Positions 1 through 9,734 of a stretch of 64,000 nucleotides of DNA are shown here, in pieces. The notes under the pieces were generated by a model. It was not told the DNA's origin. It saw only the letters and a list, made by a program, of their open reading frames with translations, and searched no databases. The first letter of the stretch is position 1; each line of letters begins with the position of its first letter. Origin of the DNA: Owenia fusiformis. Taxonomy: Eukaryota; Annelida; Polychaeta; Sabellida; Oweniidae. A program made the translations under genes and the position numbers. The DNA lies in NCBI GenBank assembly GCA_903813345.2, contig CAIIXF020000004.1, positions 21,858,477 through 21,922,476 on the forward strand, read 5' to 3'.

Positions 1-343
1 TTAAATTTTCTGAATACTTTTTGTGAAATCAACCAAAATTTCCTTTGTATATCTAGAATATTGAAAGGTCTAAGAAAATGTTGAATATGCCAATTTGTTT
101 GAACAAGGTTTGGAAAGACGTTTTATTTCATTCTGAAGAATTGGTAGAAAGGAACAAAAAACAAAACAAAAAAAAAAATGTAACAAAAACAGTTATATAA
201 AATATAAATAAATAATTTTCGCATTAAATTGTTGTCATTCAGTCAACATTACATAAAGGACCATGTTTTTTACAAAATGTTTTCAATAATTGGTTTAAGA
301 GAAAAACATTGTTGAATTCAGTTCACCATATCAATACCCATCC
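1..343. mobile_element. Foldback element M1, right part (cut by window edge)
   Basis: This is the right-hand part of a non-autonomous inverted-repeat element. It matches the right side of the complete copy at 8914-9613 almost base for base, and it matches the inverted copy at 45442-46009 on the other strand. The right terminus reads as the reverse complement of GGATGGGTATTGATATGGTG. No coding sequence is seen. Its left end lies outside the window. Confidence 0.75.
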
Positions 344-464
344 ATTGTAGTTTTTCACCATTCTGTACATTTTTCAAGTTATTTTGGCCGAAATTTGAAC
401 TGTGAACCCCGTAGTATTTTTAGGAAAGTGAACTCTCCCTGTCAAAAGCTGGCTACGGGCCTGC
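344..464. mobile_element. Foldback element with CTGGCTACGGGCCTGC terminus, right half
   Basis: This is the right half of a short foldback family whose ends are variants of GCAGGCCCGTAGCCAGG and its complement. In the second copy of the mucin unit the same element is split by element M1 (8887-9734). In the third copy it is uninterrupted (21160-21321). Here the left half would lie before the window start. Confidence 0.65.
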
Positions 465-948
465 ACTCTCTCCTTGTGATATTATAGAATACTGCATCTG
501 TGTTTGGATATGGAGAAGATTTTATCCAGAGCTGGAAAAAATACATTAAATCTTTCACATTGACAAATTTGCTATGTCTTTCATGTGTGCGTGTGTCAAG
601 TTGTTGCACATGCAATCATGTTTGTTATAATTTTTTATCTGAAATCTACTCAATGGTTGCTCGTTATTTTTACATCCATACCAGCGAAGTTTCCAATGCA
701 ATAAATCAGTACAATTCAAAACTTTTGTTGGTTCATATTTGATGTCCATTGTGATATTTCTAATTGAGATCATTTCAATCTAAGTAGAATGGTAAATATT
801 TTGATGCTCTTTGATGCTACCAATCAAATGATTGGTAGTTAAAAGGTGAAGGTAGATACACCAAATTCATAAAAATGTTGATTTGAAAAAGATTCCATGC
901 ATGTACTTAACACAAATTTTGAAAATGTCAATGTATTGAAATTTCCAT

Positions 949-3900
949 CTATTCATCAAGAGTCAGGTCCTTTATGCGCTGTTTCCTCTCCCTTTGTTCC
1001 TTTTTCACTGCCAATTCATTAATATATGGCAATCGTCTTGTCTTCTTTATGATTTTTACCAAACTCTCTTCAAAAACACATAATTTGACAGTCTTTGATG
1101 GGACTTTTGGACAGAGTTCATCACACGAGCTTTCATCACTATCTGCTCTTTTCTCTACAAGAACTTCAATGCCCTTTTTGTTCAAGCGTTTGTCAACTAC
1201 ATCTCGTATTAAGGGATCTCGTTTTAGACGGTTTGTAACTTGCAGAAAGGATTTTTTGAAGATATGAAGCTGTAGTGCCAAATTCACGATTTTGGAGCAC
1301 CAGCGTCGACAGTCTCGTTCTCCATCCACTTCATCATTTAGACTGTTTGGATGATGGGTGACATGTTCAATATAGCCTTCTGGATCACTAGTTTTCTGTC
1401 CATCACCTACTTTGGTGAGATCAGGTGTATCTAAAGAGCTCTCTTTTGTGTCAATAGATCTTTCATTAAGGTCACTTGATTTCTCAACAATATCATTTGA
1501 TTCTGTATCAATGTCAATAAATTTTTCCTCAACGTCAATAGATCTTTTTTCCTCACCTTCTTCAAGTTTCTTATTGACCAAACCAAGTTTTTCAAGTTTA
1601 TTAAGTCTTTTATTGACAACCCTATCAATGTATGGGACTTTCATTAGGGATCTATCCAAGACAACCACTTCATTACTGAACTCACAGAATTTGACAGCGA
1701 CACCTGGAGCTTTATTGCATAAATCCAAACAATTCTGTTCTCTGTCTGTAGGTGCCCTTTTTTGGAGTTCAAGTTCTCGTTTTACAGAATGCATTACATC
1801 TAAATCTATGTTGAACTGAAAACTAGGATGACTCAAGATGGTTCGTTTTCTTTTCTCCTCTGGGTTTGCAAGTCTTGCTTTGTAACGTGCCAGTTTTTTC
1901 TGAACGATTGTGCTAATCTCCGGTTCACTTTTGAATTTGGTAAGTTGGTTACCAAATGTGGTGTTGAAGTCAATCATTCTTTTGTAAACTTTGAATATTT
2001 TTTTGCAAGTTTTTTTACACTGATCAATTCTTGGATCTCTGGTTGAAGGCAGCACTGTTGTTGTTGTTGGTACTGTTGTGCTAGTAATTGTAGAAGTAGG
2101 TACTGTTGTACTAGGTTTAGGTATAGAAGGCACTATGGTACTTGGCTCAGGCGTTGAAGGCACAATGGTACTTGGTGCAAGTGTTGAAGGTACTTTTGTG
2201 CTAGGTTCAGATGTTTGAGGCACTATTGTACTAGGTTCAGGTGTTGAAGGCACCATTGTACTTGGCTCAGATGTTGAAAGCACTATTGTACTTGGCACAG
2301 GTGTTGAAGGTACTATTGTACTTGATTGAGGTGATGTTGAAAGCACTATTGTGCTGGGTGCAGGTGTTGAAGGCACTATGGTACTTGGTTGAGGGGGAGT
2401 TGTAGGCACTATTGAACTTGGTTGAAGGGGAGTTGAAGGCACTTTGGTACTTGGTTGATGGGAAGTTGAAGGCAATATCGTACTTGGTTGTGGAGGAGTT
2501 GAAGGCACTTTTGTACTTGGTTGAGGGGGAGTTGAAGGCAATATTGTACTTGGTTGAGGGGGAGTTGAAGGCACTATTGTACTTGGTTGAGGGGGAGTTG
2601 AAGGCACTATTGTACTTGCTTGAGGGGGAGTTGAAGGCACTTTGGTACTTGGTTGAGGGGGAGTTGTAGGCACTATTGTACTTGGTTGAGGGGGAGTTGA
2701 AGGCACTATTGTACTTGGATGAGAGGGAGTTGAAGGCACTATTGTACTTGGTTGAGGGGGAGTTGAAGGCACTATTGTACTTGGTTGAGGGGGAGTTGAA
2801 GGCACTTTGGTACTTGGTTGAGGGGGAGTTGTAGGCACTATTGTACTTGGTTGAGGATGAGTTGAAGGCACTTTGGTACTTGGTTGAGGGGGAGTTGAAG
2901 GCAATATTGTACTTGGTTGAGGGGGAGTTGAAGGAACTATTGAACTTGGTTGAGGGGAAGTTGAAGGCACTATTGTACTTGGTTGAGGGGGAGTTGAAGG
3001 CATTTTGGTACTTGGTTGAGGGGGAGTTGTAGGTACTTTTGTACTTGCTTGAAGGGGAGTTGAAGGCACTATTGTACTTGGTTGAGGGGGAGTTGAAGGC
3101 ACTTTGGTACTTGGTTGAGGGGGAGTTGAAGGCACTATTGTACTTGGTTGAGGGGGAGTTGAAGGAACATTGGTAGTTGGTTGAGGGGGAGTTGTAGGCA
3201 CTATTGTACTTGGTTGAGGGGGAGTTGAAGGCACTTTGGTGCTTGGTTGAGGGGGAGTTGTAGGCACTATTGTACTTGGTTGAGGGGGAGTTGAAGGCAC
3301 TTTGGTACTTGGTTGAGGGGGAGTTGTAGGCACTATTGTACTTGGTTGAGGCGGAGTTGAAGGCACTTTGGTGCTTGGTTGAGGGGGAGGTGAAGGCACT
3401 TTGGTACTTGGTTGAGGGGGAGTTGGAGGCAATATTGTACTTGGTTTAGGTGGAGTTGAAGGCACTTTGGTACTTGGTTGAGGGGGAGTTGAAGGCACTA
3501 TTGTACTTGGTTGAGGGGGAGTTGAAGGCACTTTGGTACTTGGTTGAGGGGGAGTTGTAGGCACTATTGTACTTGGTTGAGGGGGAGTTGAAGGCACTTC
3601 GGTGCTTGGTTGAGGGGGAGTTGTAGGCACTATTGTACTTGGTTGAGGGGAAGTTGAAGGCACTTTGGTACTTGGTTGAGGGGGAGTTGTAGGCACTTTT
3701 GTACTTGGTTGAGGGGGAGTTGAAGGAACTTTGGTGCTTGGCTGAGGGGGAGTTGTAGGCACTGTTGTACTTGGTTGAGGGGGAGTTGAAGGCACTTTGG
3801 TACTTGGTTGAGGGGGAGTTGAAGGCAATATTGTACTTGGTTGAGGGGGAATTGAAGGCAATATCGTACTTGGTTGAAGGGGAGTTGACGGCACTATTGT

Positions 3901-5487
3901 ACTTGGTAAAGGGGGAGTTGAAGGCACTTTGGTACTTGGTTGAGGGGGAGTTGAAGGCACTATTGTACTTGGTTGAGGGGGACTTGAAGGCTGAATTGTA
4001 CTTGGTTCATTTGTTAAAGGAACTATTGTACTTGTTGCAGGTGTTGTAGGAACAAAAGTACTTGGTGCAGGTGTTGAACGCACTATTGTACTTGGTGCAG
4101 GTGTTGAAGGCACTATTGTACTGGGCTCAGATGTTGAAGGAACTATTGTACTTGGTGCAGGTGTTGAAGGCCCTATTGTACTGGGCCAAGGGGGTGTTAA
4201 AGGAACTGTTGTACTTGGCTCAGATGAAGTTGAGGATGTCTTTAAGGTTTGTTGACCTGGTGTTGTTTTTTCATAAACAGAAGTGGCATCTGTGTCAAAA
4301 TTAGGTTGTCCACTGACTGGTGTTGTGAAACCTTCTCTTATTAGTGTGGCGAATGAGCTTGCCTGACTTGCTCTTGTAGGGACCACTGTACTAGGTTGTC
4401 CACTGACTGGTGTTGTGAAACCTTCTCTTATTATTGTGGCGAATGAGCTTGCCTGACTTGCTCTTGTAGGGACCACTGTACTAGGTTGTCCATTGACTGG
4501 TGTTGTGAAACCTTCTCTTTTTATTGTGGCGAATGAGCTTGCCTGACTTGCTCTTGTAGGGACCACTGTACTAGGTTGTCCACTGACTGGTGTTGTGAAA
4601 CCATCTCTTATTATTGTGGCGAATGAGCTTGCCTGACTTGCTCTTGTAGGGACCACTGTACTAGGTTGTCCATTGACTGGTGTTGTGAAACCTTCTCTTT
4701 TTATTGTGGCGAATGAGCTTGCTGTTGAAGGTACCATTGTACTAGGTGGTATTATTGTAGGTACTTTTGTACTAGGTGGACCTTTTTCATATGTTGTTGA
4801 AAGATATTTTGTTGAGGAAACCATTGTACTAGACACAATTTCATCACCCTTTTTCCTAATTGGTGCTCTTGTAATATGCTTACCATCTGTACTGGTCTGA
4901 ACTATTGTTGGAGGCTTGACAGAGCTGGGCAATCCTGGTGTTGGAGGTACTTTTGTATTAGCTTGTGTTGTCCATGGTATCCAAGTAGTTTCTTTCTGAT
5001 TTTTACCTGCTATTGAAGTCTTGGCTGTACTGGATAATCCTGGTGTTGAAGGTGCTTTTGTACTAACTTGTGTTGTCCATGGCATCCAAGTAGTTTCTTT
5101 CTGATTTTTACCTGCTATTGAAGTCTTGGCTGTACTGGATAATCCTGGTGTTGAAGGTGCTTTTGTACTAACTTGTGTTGTCCATGGTACCCAAGTAGTT
5201 TCTTTCTGATTTTTACCTGCTATTGAAGTCTTGGCAGTGCTGGATAATCCTGGTGTCGAAGGTCCTTTTGTATTAGCTTGTGTTGTCCATGGTATCAAAG
5301 TAGTTTCTTTCTGATTTTTATTATCTGCTATTGAAGTCTTGGCTGTACTGGGTAATCCTGGTGTTGATGGTGCTAGTGTAGTAAAGGAGAAAGGTGTTGT
5401 CCATGGTACCCAAGTAGTTTTTGTCTGACTTGTAATGGGTCCAATACAGAGGATCAAGATTAGCACACTAGAACTGACACGTTTCAT
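949..5487 (-). CDS. Secreted mucin-like protein with four-module Cys-x3-Cys C-terminus, copy 1
   Basis: A 1512-residue product, probably an extracellular mucus or matrix component; family not recognised. Residues 1-21 are a signal peptide ending ...CIGPITSQ. Next come about four 35-residue units with TTWxPWTTQ, five 30-residue units containing FATIxREGFTTPVxGQPS, then a long 11-residue array of the PSTIVPSTPPQ type (33 bp in DNA, about 2330-4005). This gives a dense potential O-glycosylation domain. The last 363 residues (952-2040) are not mucin-like. They hold four 45-residue modules, each with Cys-x3-Cys, a fixed Phe at module position 20 and a P-x-I...K-[KR] tail, with acidic linkers and Lys-Arg sites between them. 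The ATG follows a TTTCATTTCAG acceptor, so a 5' untranslated exon (see 5701-5768) is likely. It is the first of three tandem paralogues. Long antisense frames in the arrays are repeat artefacts. Confidence 0.85.
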   Translation of the reverse strand: MKRVSSSVLILILCIGPITSQTKTTWVPWTTPFSFTTLAPSTPGLPSTAKTSIADNKNQKETTLIPWTTQANTKGPSTPGLSSTAKTSIAGKNQKETTWVPWTTQVSTKAPSTPGLSSTAKTSIAGKNQKETTWMPWTTQVSTKAPSTPGLSSTAKTSIAGKNQKETTWIPWTTQANTKVPPTPGLPSSVKPPTIVQTSTDGKHITRAPIRKKGDEIVSSTMVSSTKYLSTTYEKGPPSTKVPTIIPPSTMVPSTASSFATIKREGFTTPVNGQPSTVVPTRASQASSFATIIRDGFTTPVSGQPSTVVPTRASQASSFATIKREGFTTPVNGQPSTVVPTRASQASSFATIIREGFTTPVSGQPSTVVPTRASQASSFATLIREGFTTPVSGQPNFDTDATSVYEKTTPGQQTLKTSSTSSEPSTTVPLTPPWPSTIGPSTPAPSTIVPSTSEPSTIVPSTPAPSTIVRSTPAPSTFVPTTPATSTIVPLTNEPSTIQPSSPPQPSTIVPSTPPQPSTKVPSTPPLPSTIVPSTPLQPSTILPSIPPQPSTILPSTPPQPSTKVPSTPPQPSTTVPTTPPQPSTKVPSTPPQPSTKVPTTPPQPSTKVPSTSPQPSTIVPTTPPQPSTEVPSTPPQPSTIVPTTPPQPSTKVPSTPPQPSTIVPSTPPQPSTKVPSTPPKPSTILPPTPPQPSTKVPSPPPQPSTKVPSTPPQPSTIVPTTPPQPSTKVPSTPPQPSTIVPTTPPQPSTKVPSTPPQPSTIVPTTPPQPTTNVPSTPPQPSTIVPSTPPQPSTKVPSTPPQPSTIVPSTPLQASTKVPTTPPQPSTKMPSTPPQPSTIVPSTSPQPSSIVPSTPPQPSTILPSTPPQPSTKVPSTHPQPSTIVPTTPPQPSTKVPSTPPQPSTIVPSTPPQPSTIVPSTPSHPSTIVPSTPPQPSTIVPTTPPQPSTKVPSTPPQASTIVPSTPPQPSTIVPSTPPQPSTILPSTPPQPSTKVPSTPPQPSTILPSTSHQPSTKVPSTPLQPSSIVPTTPPQPSTIVPSTPAPSTIVLSTSPQSSTIVPSTPVPSTIVLSTSEPSTMVPSTPEPSTIVPQTSEPSTKVPSTLAPSTIVPSTPEPSTIVPSIPKPSTTVPTSTITSTTVPTTTTVLPSTRDPRIDQCKKTCKKIFKVYKRMIDFNTTFGNQLTKFKSEPEISTIVQKKLARYKARLANPEEKRKRTILSHPSFQFNIDLDVMHSVKRELELQKRAPTDREQNCLDLCNKAPGVAVKFCEFSNEVVVLDRSLMKVPYIDRVVNKRLNKLEKLGLVNKKLEEGEEKRSIDVEEKFIDIDTESNDIVEKSSDLNERSIDTKESSLDTPDLTKVGDGQKTSDPEGYIEHVTHHPNSLNDEVDGERDCRRWCSKIVNLALQLHIFKKSFLQVTNRLKRDPLIRDVVDKRLNKKGIEVLVEKRADSDESSCDELCPKVPSKTVKLCVFEESLVKIIKKTRRLPYINELAVKKEQRERKQRIKDLTLDE
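952..2040 (-). other. Four-module C-terminal region of mucin copy 1
   Basis: Modules begin at residues 6, 102, 242 and 304 of this 363-residue region and align without gaps over 45 positions. Invariant positions are Cys3, Cys7, Lys9, Phe20, Pro35, Ile37 and Lys43, with Lys/Arg at 44. Modules 2 and 4 carry an extra Cys18 and are each preceded by Lys-Arg-Ala (LQKRAPT, VEKRADS). Modules 1 and 3 lack both. The same region is at 10212-11300 in copy 2 and about 21794-22860 in copy 3. Copy 3 has eight residues fewer in the linker after module 2. I do not recognise a described domain. Confidence 0.8.
2041..4230 (-). repeat. Coding minisatellite, mostly 33-bp units (PST-rich mucin domain)
   Basis: Units encode variants of PSTIVPSTPPQ. 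The edges change to 30-bp units (PSTIVPSTPAP type). Most variation is at the codon for Ile/Lys before Val and at Pro/Ser before the next Thr. All units keep the reading frame. Confidence 0.9.
4296..5400 (-). repeat. 90-bp and 105-bp coding tandem repeats
   Basis: Five 90-bp units lie at about 4296-4715; each carries REGFTTPVSGQPSTVVPT followed by RASQASSFAT. About four 105-bp units at 4940-5400 encode KNQKETTWxPWTTQ plus an APSTPGLSSTAKTSIAG segment. Both arrays differ in copy number between the gene copies (copy 2 has more of each). Confidence 0.85.
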
Positions 5488-8400
5488 CTGAAATGAAAAA
5501 TGTGTAATTTAAAAAAATCGAAATTTATACTCAAGCTTAAAATTGAATGTGGATGACTTGAAAAAATTGATATGTTTGGTTTGTCTCAAAAATTCTTTCC
5601 TAGTAAGAGTAAAATAAAATTTTATAATATAAATGAAGTACATTTATTTGGTATCATGCCTATTTTCGGAAAAGACCATGCAGTTGTGAAAATTACAAAC
5701 CTTTTATCTGTCTTTATCATACTCTGAGAATGCTCTGGAAACTGCATCAGTGTCTCCCAAACCTGCATCTGGTCTCTGAGTACTAGATTCTTTGAAGTGT
5801 TTTAATTTTTTGACAATGCTAAATGGCTGTTTACTTCACAAGACCTCATTTGAATATGTAGATTTTAAAATTTGACAATATAGTTGATGTTTCTATTGTT
5901 TCTTAATGTTCATTAATTTATCAGTATGTTATGTAAATCATTAAACTGGAATTGAAAGATTGTAATTAATATAAACATCAATAAGCAGAAATCTTATTGA
6001 TGATCGAGAGTTCACATTGATTTTTTAAAATTATCACTATTGAAATACAGTAAAGCTTTTGTAATTGAAACATCTTTGGTGACTTTAAAAAGTCTTAAAA
6101 CTTAAACTTACTTACAACCTACATACAGAGGTTCATTTAACATTAAGTAATTTGGTCATGGGACTTTGAAAAGTGTTCCAATTTTGGAGGTTTTCTACTT
6201 ATACAGATTTGTTCCACTTAACATGTTTAACTGTACTTATTTGTCTTTTCCATTGTGTAAATCATATAAAGTTTTAAGTTTGATATAACTCCTTTACAAT
6301 ACTTTTCCACAATAGAAGTTAATGATGTTGCCCTTTGTGCAGTTATAATATAGAATGTAACCCATTTTCTCTTTGATTGCAGTGTTGAACGTCTATGTAC
6401 ACACACCCCTATTTTCTATGTAGAACTAGTACAAATTTTTGTTTTGCAAAATTTGCCTAGTAGACTATAGGCCCATATTTGCAAAACCTTGAACTTGCGA
6501 CAATTTTTTCAGAACATGCTCTCAGTGCTTCTACTTTAAGGCTCTGTCATTAAAAATAACTATAAACCACATTTGAAATGCATACTAGTTAACTTTATTC
6601 ATACAAACTTCTCAAGTTTGTACACGTCATCATATAACATATTTAAAATAACATACATGTATAAATATTATCTCTGTAAAATGCATGAATGGATCTTGTA
6701 TAACCTATATTTTGCACATGCAGTTTAAAAATCTACATCCCACCTCCAACAAAATTCTGTGCATTATCATGGAGTGTCATTACATGTTGATTATGGTGGT
6801 ATGTTAAGTATTTCAGTACATTATTGAATTTTGAAAAATTTGTCGAAAATTGTGAGTATTAAATGAGGATGCACAATTTTTTGTAATCATAATAAAAAAC
6901 ATCAACTGTTTTATTGTTTTTGCTATCACTCTCTATCTTGTATAAAGCAAAAATGATTTTAAATCTGAATGAATATACCTTAGACAATCAAATGATTTGT
7001 ACAAAAGCTTTATATTCTGAAAATGTCGAAGCTTTTCAAAATAATGATTTTAACATGAAAATGGTTGTAAAATTCCTCAAATGGAAATTGCACATTGGAG
7101 ATCCCCATGCCCCCCATTAGATGGCTTCAATGTAGGGCTTCAATTTGTAGGCCTTTTGAGCATTAATTGGCCTTTTGGGCCTTATTTTTAATTTGGGCTC
7201 AACTTGTTTTTCTGAATTGAAATGTACATCTGCCAGTGTTGCTGCCTGCTATGATTTGAAACCCATGTGAGCTAAAGTTGTAAATAAATACAGTCATGTA
7301 GTACATCTACAAAGACCATACAACTTGGAATCTACATTGTACATTCATCAATGTGGTGATCTCCCATAGGTCTTTTTCGACAGGGTGCTATGTCCTGAAT
7401 TCAGCAGTTTTGGTCAAATTACCTCAAGACAGTAAAACCTGTGTTAGTAGAAACCTTTAGAGGTCTCTTTGTGCTCTCAAAAAGTGTTAAAAACAGGCAA
7501 AATTAATGGAAATTATGAATTTAACATAAAAGTTGAAAAATCCCTGAAAACAACAGGCGATTTTGTGAAAACAACCAGTGAAAATCACCTGTTGCCTGGT
7601 GCTAATGAAACCCCTGAATTATAAAGTGGGCCATGGGACTCTGGACAGTGTAACACTTATGAAAGTGCTTCATTTACAGAAATATTTGGCTTGACAATTT
7701 CAACTGACATGATGCTAATAGATTTTCAACATGTTAGCCTATAGTTTTCAACTTTTCAATATGAGCAGCACTTGGTTGCTCTTATACCAGGGAGATCACT
7801 GCTATGATTAAAATAAATAGAATATAACATGAGATATTTCACCCAGAATGTCTTCTGATATTTAGACCTGTATAAAGGACAAGAAGGGGACTCAGGATGG
7901 AATAAAATGACCAGGTGGCTCAAGACTTTTTCAGGGGCAAAATAAGGATAGATAGGAGAGATTCACCATGGGGAGCCCCCTCAAGGTTTTTGAGGTTTGA
8001 GTTCAGACCTGCTGGATTTATACACCCAGATCTCCAAAACAAGGCAGCCCTCTGTGTGGCACCCATCAGCAGTATTACATTTACTAAAAGCAATAATACA
8101 TTTACTTAAAGGCAGAATCATAGATATAGGGTTTGCAAAATTCCAAGGATGTACATGTACAGTTGACCTAGTTGTCCAGCTGTAATACATTTACTTAAAG
8201 GCAGCATCAGAGTTATATATAGCGGTTATAAAATTGCATATAACAAGTGCAGTAAACTAATTACCAATGAATTCTTTAACATCTGAAGTACATTGTCTCC
8301 CAAAAGATCTGTTGGCGCATAATAGATAAATAATGGATCAACTGTGGAATACAAGTGACATTGAATCCAAATGGACTTCTTGATACAAATGAAAGTAACT

Positions 8401-8886
8401 ATTCCAAAAAACATTGTGATACACCCATTCACTTTGCCTGAAATTTCCAAAAAGCTCACTCCCATATCCTTTTCCAATTTTGACATTACTTTCCTCTCTA
8501 ACTAAGGAAAAATAATCTCAGCTAGTTAATTATTATACATGTGTATAATTTGTACTGCTAAGGGATTCACTGCTAAGGAGTGTACTGCTAAAGGGTGCCA
8601 CACTCACGGTGATGTAGAAACAAAAAACAAACTCTACTAAAACATAGAGACTTTTCTTTGATTAAACCTCAAACAAAAAATATTTCTTCCAAAACCTGAA
8701 ATCTGGAATTGGAAATGAAAATATTCAATAAATTTCTGTATGGAACACAACATACTGTCTGCTTCTGGGTGACCACTTACTATGTAGTTGATGTTACGAT
8801 ATGATTCTAGTTTGCAGTTTTCTTCTTTTTCATGGAATTGAATAACAGAAGGTTGGGTGGTATGCATTTAATTTATGGTAGAACCC
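5488..8886. other. Upstream spacer of mucin copy 1, duplicated
   Basis: Apart from the probable 5' exon, I see no gene here. The whole stretch is paralogous to 15183-21159, which carries two extra insertions, and in patches to 28346-33760. Around 8108 and 8198 a motif TTAAAGGCAGAATCA recurs; it is also found near 20377, 20468 and 36148, suggesting a dispersed repeat. Confidence 0.6.
5701..5768 (-). other. Probable 5' exon with short upstream ORF, mucin copy 1
   Basis: This block is strongly conserved in all three copies (also 15397-15464 and 32095-32156), although flanking spacer diverges. On the minus strand it contains an ATG (MQVWETLMQFPEHSQSMIK...) and ends AAAAG/GTTTGT, a possible donor. 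The acceptor would be TTTCATTTCAG at the mucin ATG. If spliced this way, the short frame would stop at a TGA overlapping the mucin ATG. Splicing is inferred, not seen. Confidence 0.4.
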
Positions 8887-9734
8887 CAGGCCTTTAGCCA
8901 GATCCTGACCAAAGGATGAGTATCAATATTGTGTACTTTTTGAACACAAGTTTCTCTTAAACCACTCATCAAAAAATTCTGAAAATTTTACACATCGTCA
9001 ATTTAATGGTCATCTTTTGAATGGTAACAATTGAGTTTGAAAAAAATACATATACTTTTCTCTATATTGTTTTAGAAAACACATCAGACACTTCTTTTGT
9101 TCTTGATATCATATGTTCGGAATGAAATGAAACATCTATCCGAAGCTCATTGGAACAAAACAACAATATTGTAATTGTACAAAGGAAAGTTTGGTTGCTT
9201 TAAAAAAAATCTTGTTAATGAAATAAAAGGTTTATCTTAATTTCTATCTATTTTGGGGAATTTGTTTAAATCTTTTGAATACTTTTTGTGAAATCAACCA
9301 AAATTTCCTTTGTATATCTAGAATATTGAAAGGTTTAAGAAAATGTTGAATATGCCAATTTGTTCGAACAAGGTTTGGAAAGACATTTTATTTCATTCTG
9401 AAGAATTGGTAGAAAGGAACAAAAAACAATTGCACGAAAAAAAAAATGTTAACAAAAACAGTTATATAAAATATAAATAAATAATTTTCGCATTAAATTG
9501 TTGTCATTCAGTCAACATTACATAAAGGACCATGTTTTTTAACAGAAGGTTTTCAATAATTGGTTTAAGAGAAAAACATTGTTGAATTCAGTTCACCATA
9601 TCAATACCCATCCATTGTAGTTTTTCACCATTCTGTACATTTTTCAAGTTATTTTGGCCGAAATTTGAACTGTGAACCCCGTAGTATTTTTAGAAAAGTG
9701 AACTCTCCCTGTCAAAAGCTGGCTACGGGCCTGC
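8887..9734. mobile_element. GTAGCC foldback element interrupted by M1
   Basis: The left end reads CAGGCCTTTAGCCAGATCC and the right end GCTGGCTACGGGCCTGC. Element M1 (8914-9613) is inserted inside it. The uninterrupted equivalent is at 21160-21321. Confidence 0.65.
8914..9613. mobile_element. Foldback element M1, complete copy (700 bp)
   Basis: Imperfect terminal inverted repeats start GGATGAGTATCAATATTGTG on the left and GGATGGGTATTGATATGGTG on the right strand. Similarity between the arms continues through TTTCTCTTAAACC and beyond. No transposase is seen. A 568-bp copy lies at 45442-46009. Confidence 0.7.

Noticed and set aside
2412-4304. Plus-strand frames with LVEGELKALLY repeats antisense to mucin copy 1 (and likewise in copy 2)
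   Set aside because: Out-of-frame shadows of the PST array; no independent evidence of coding.
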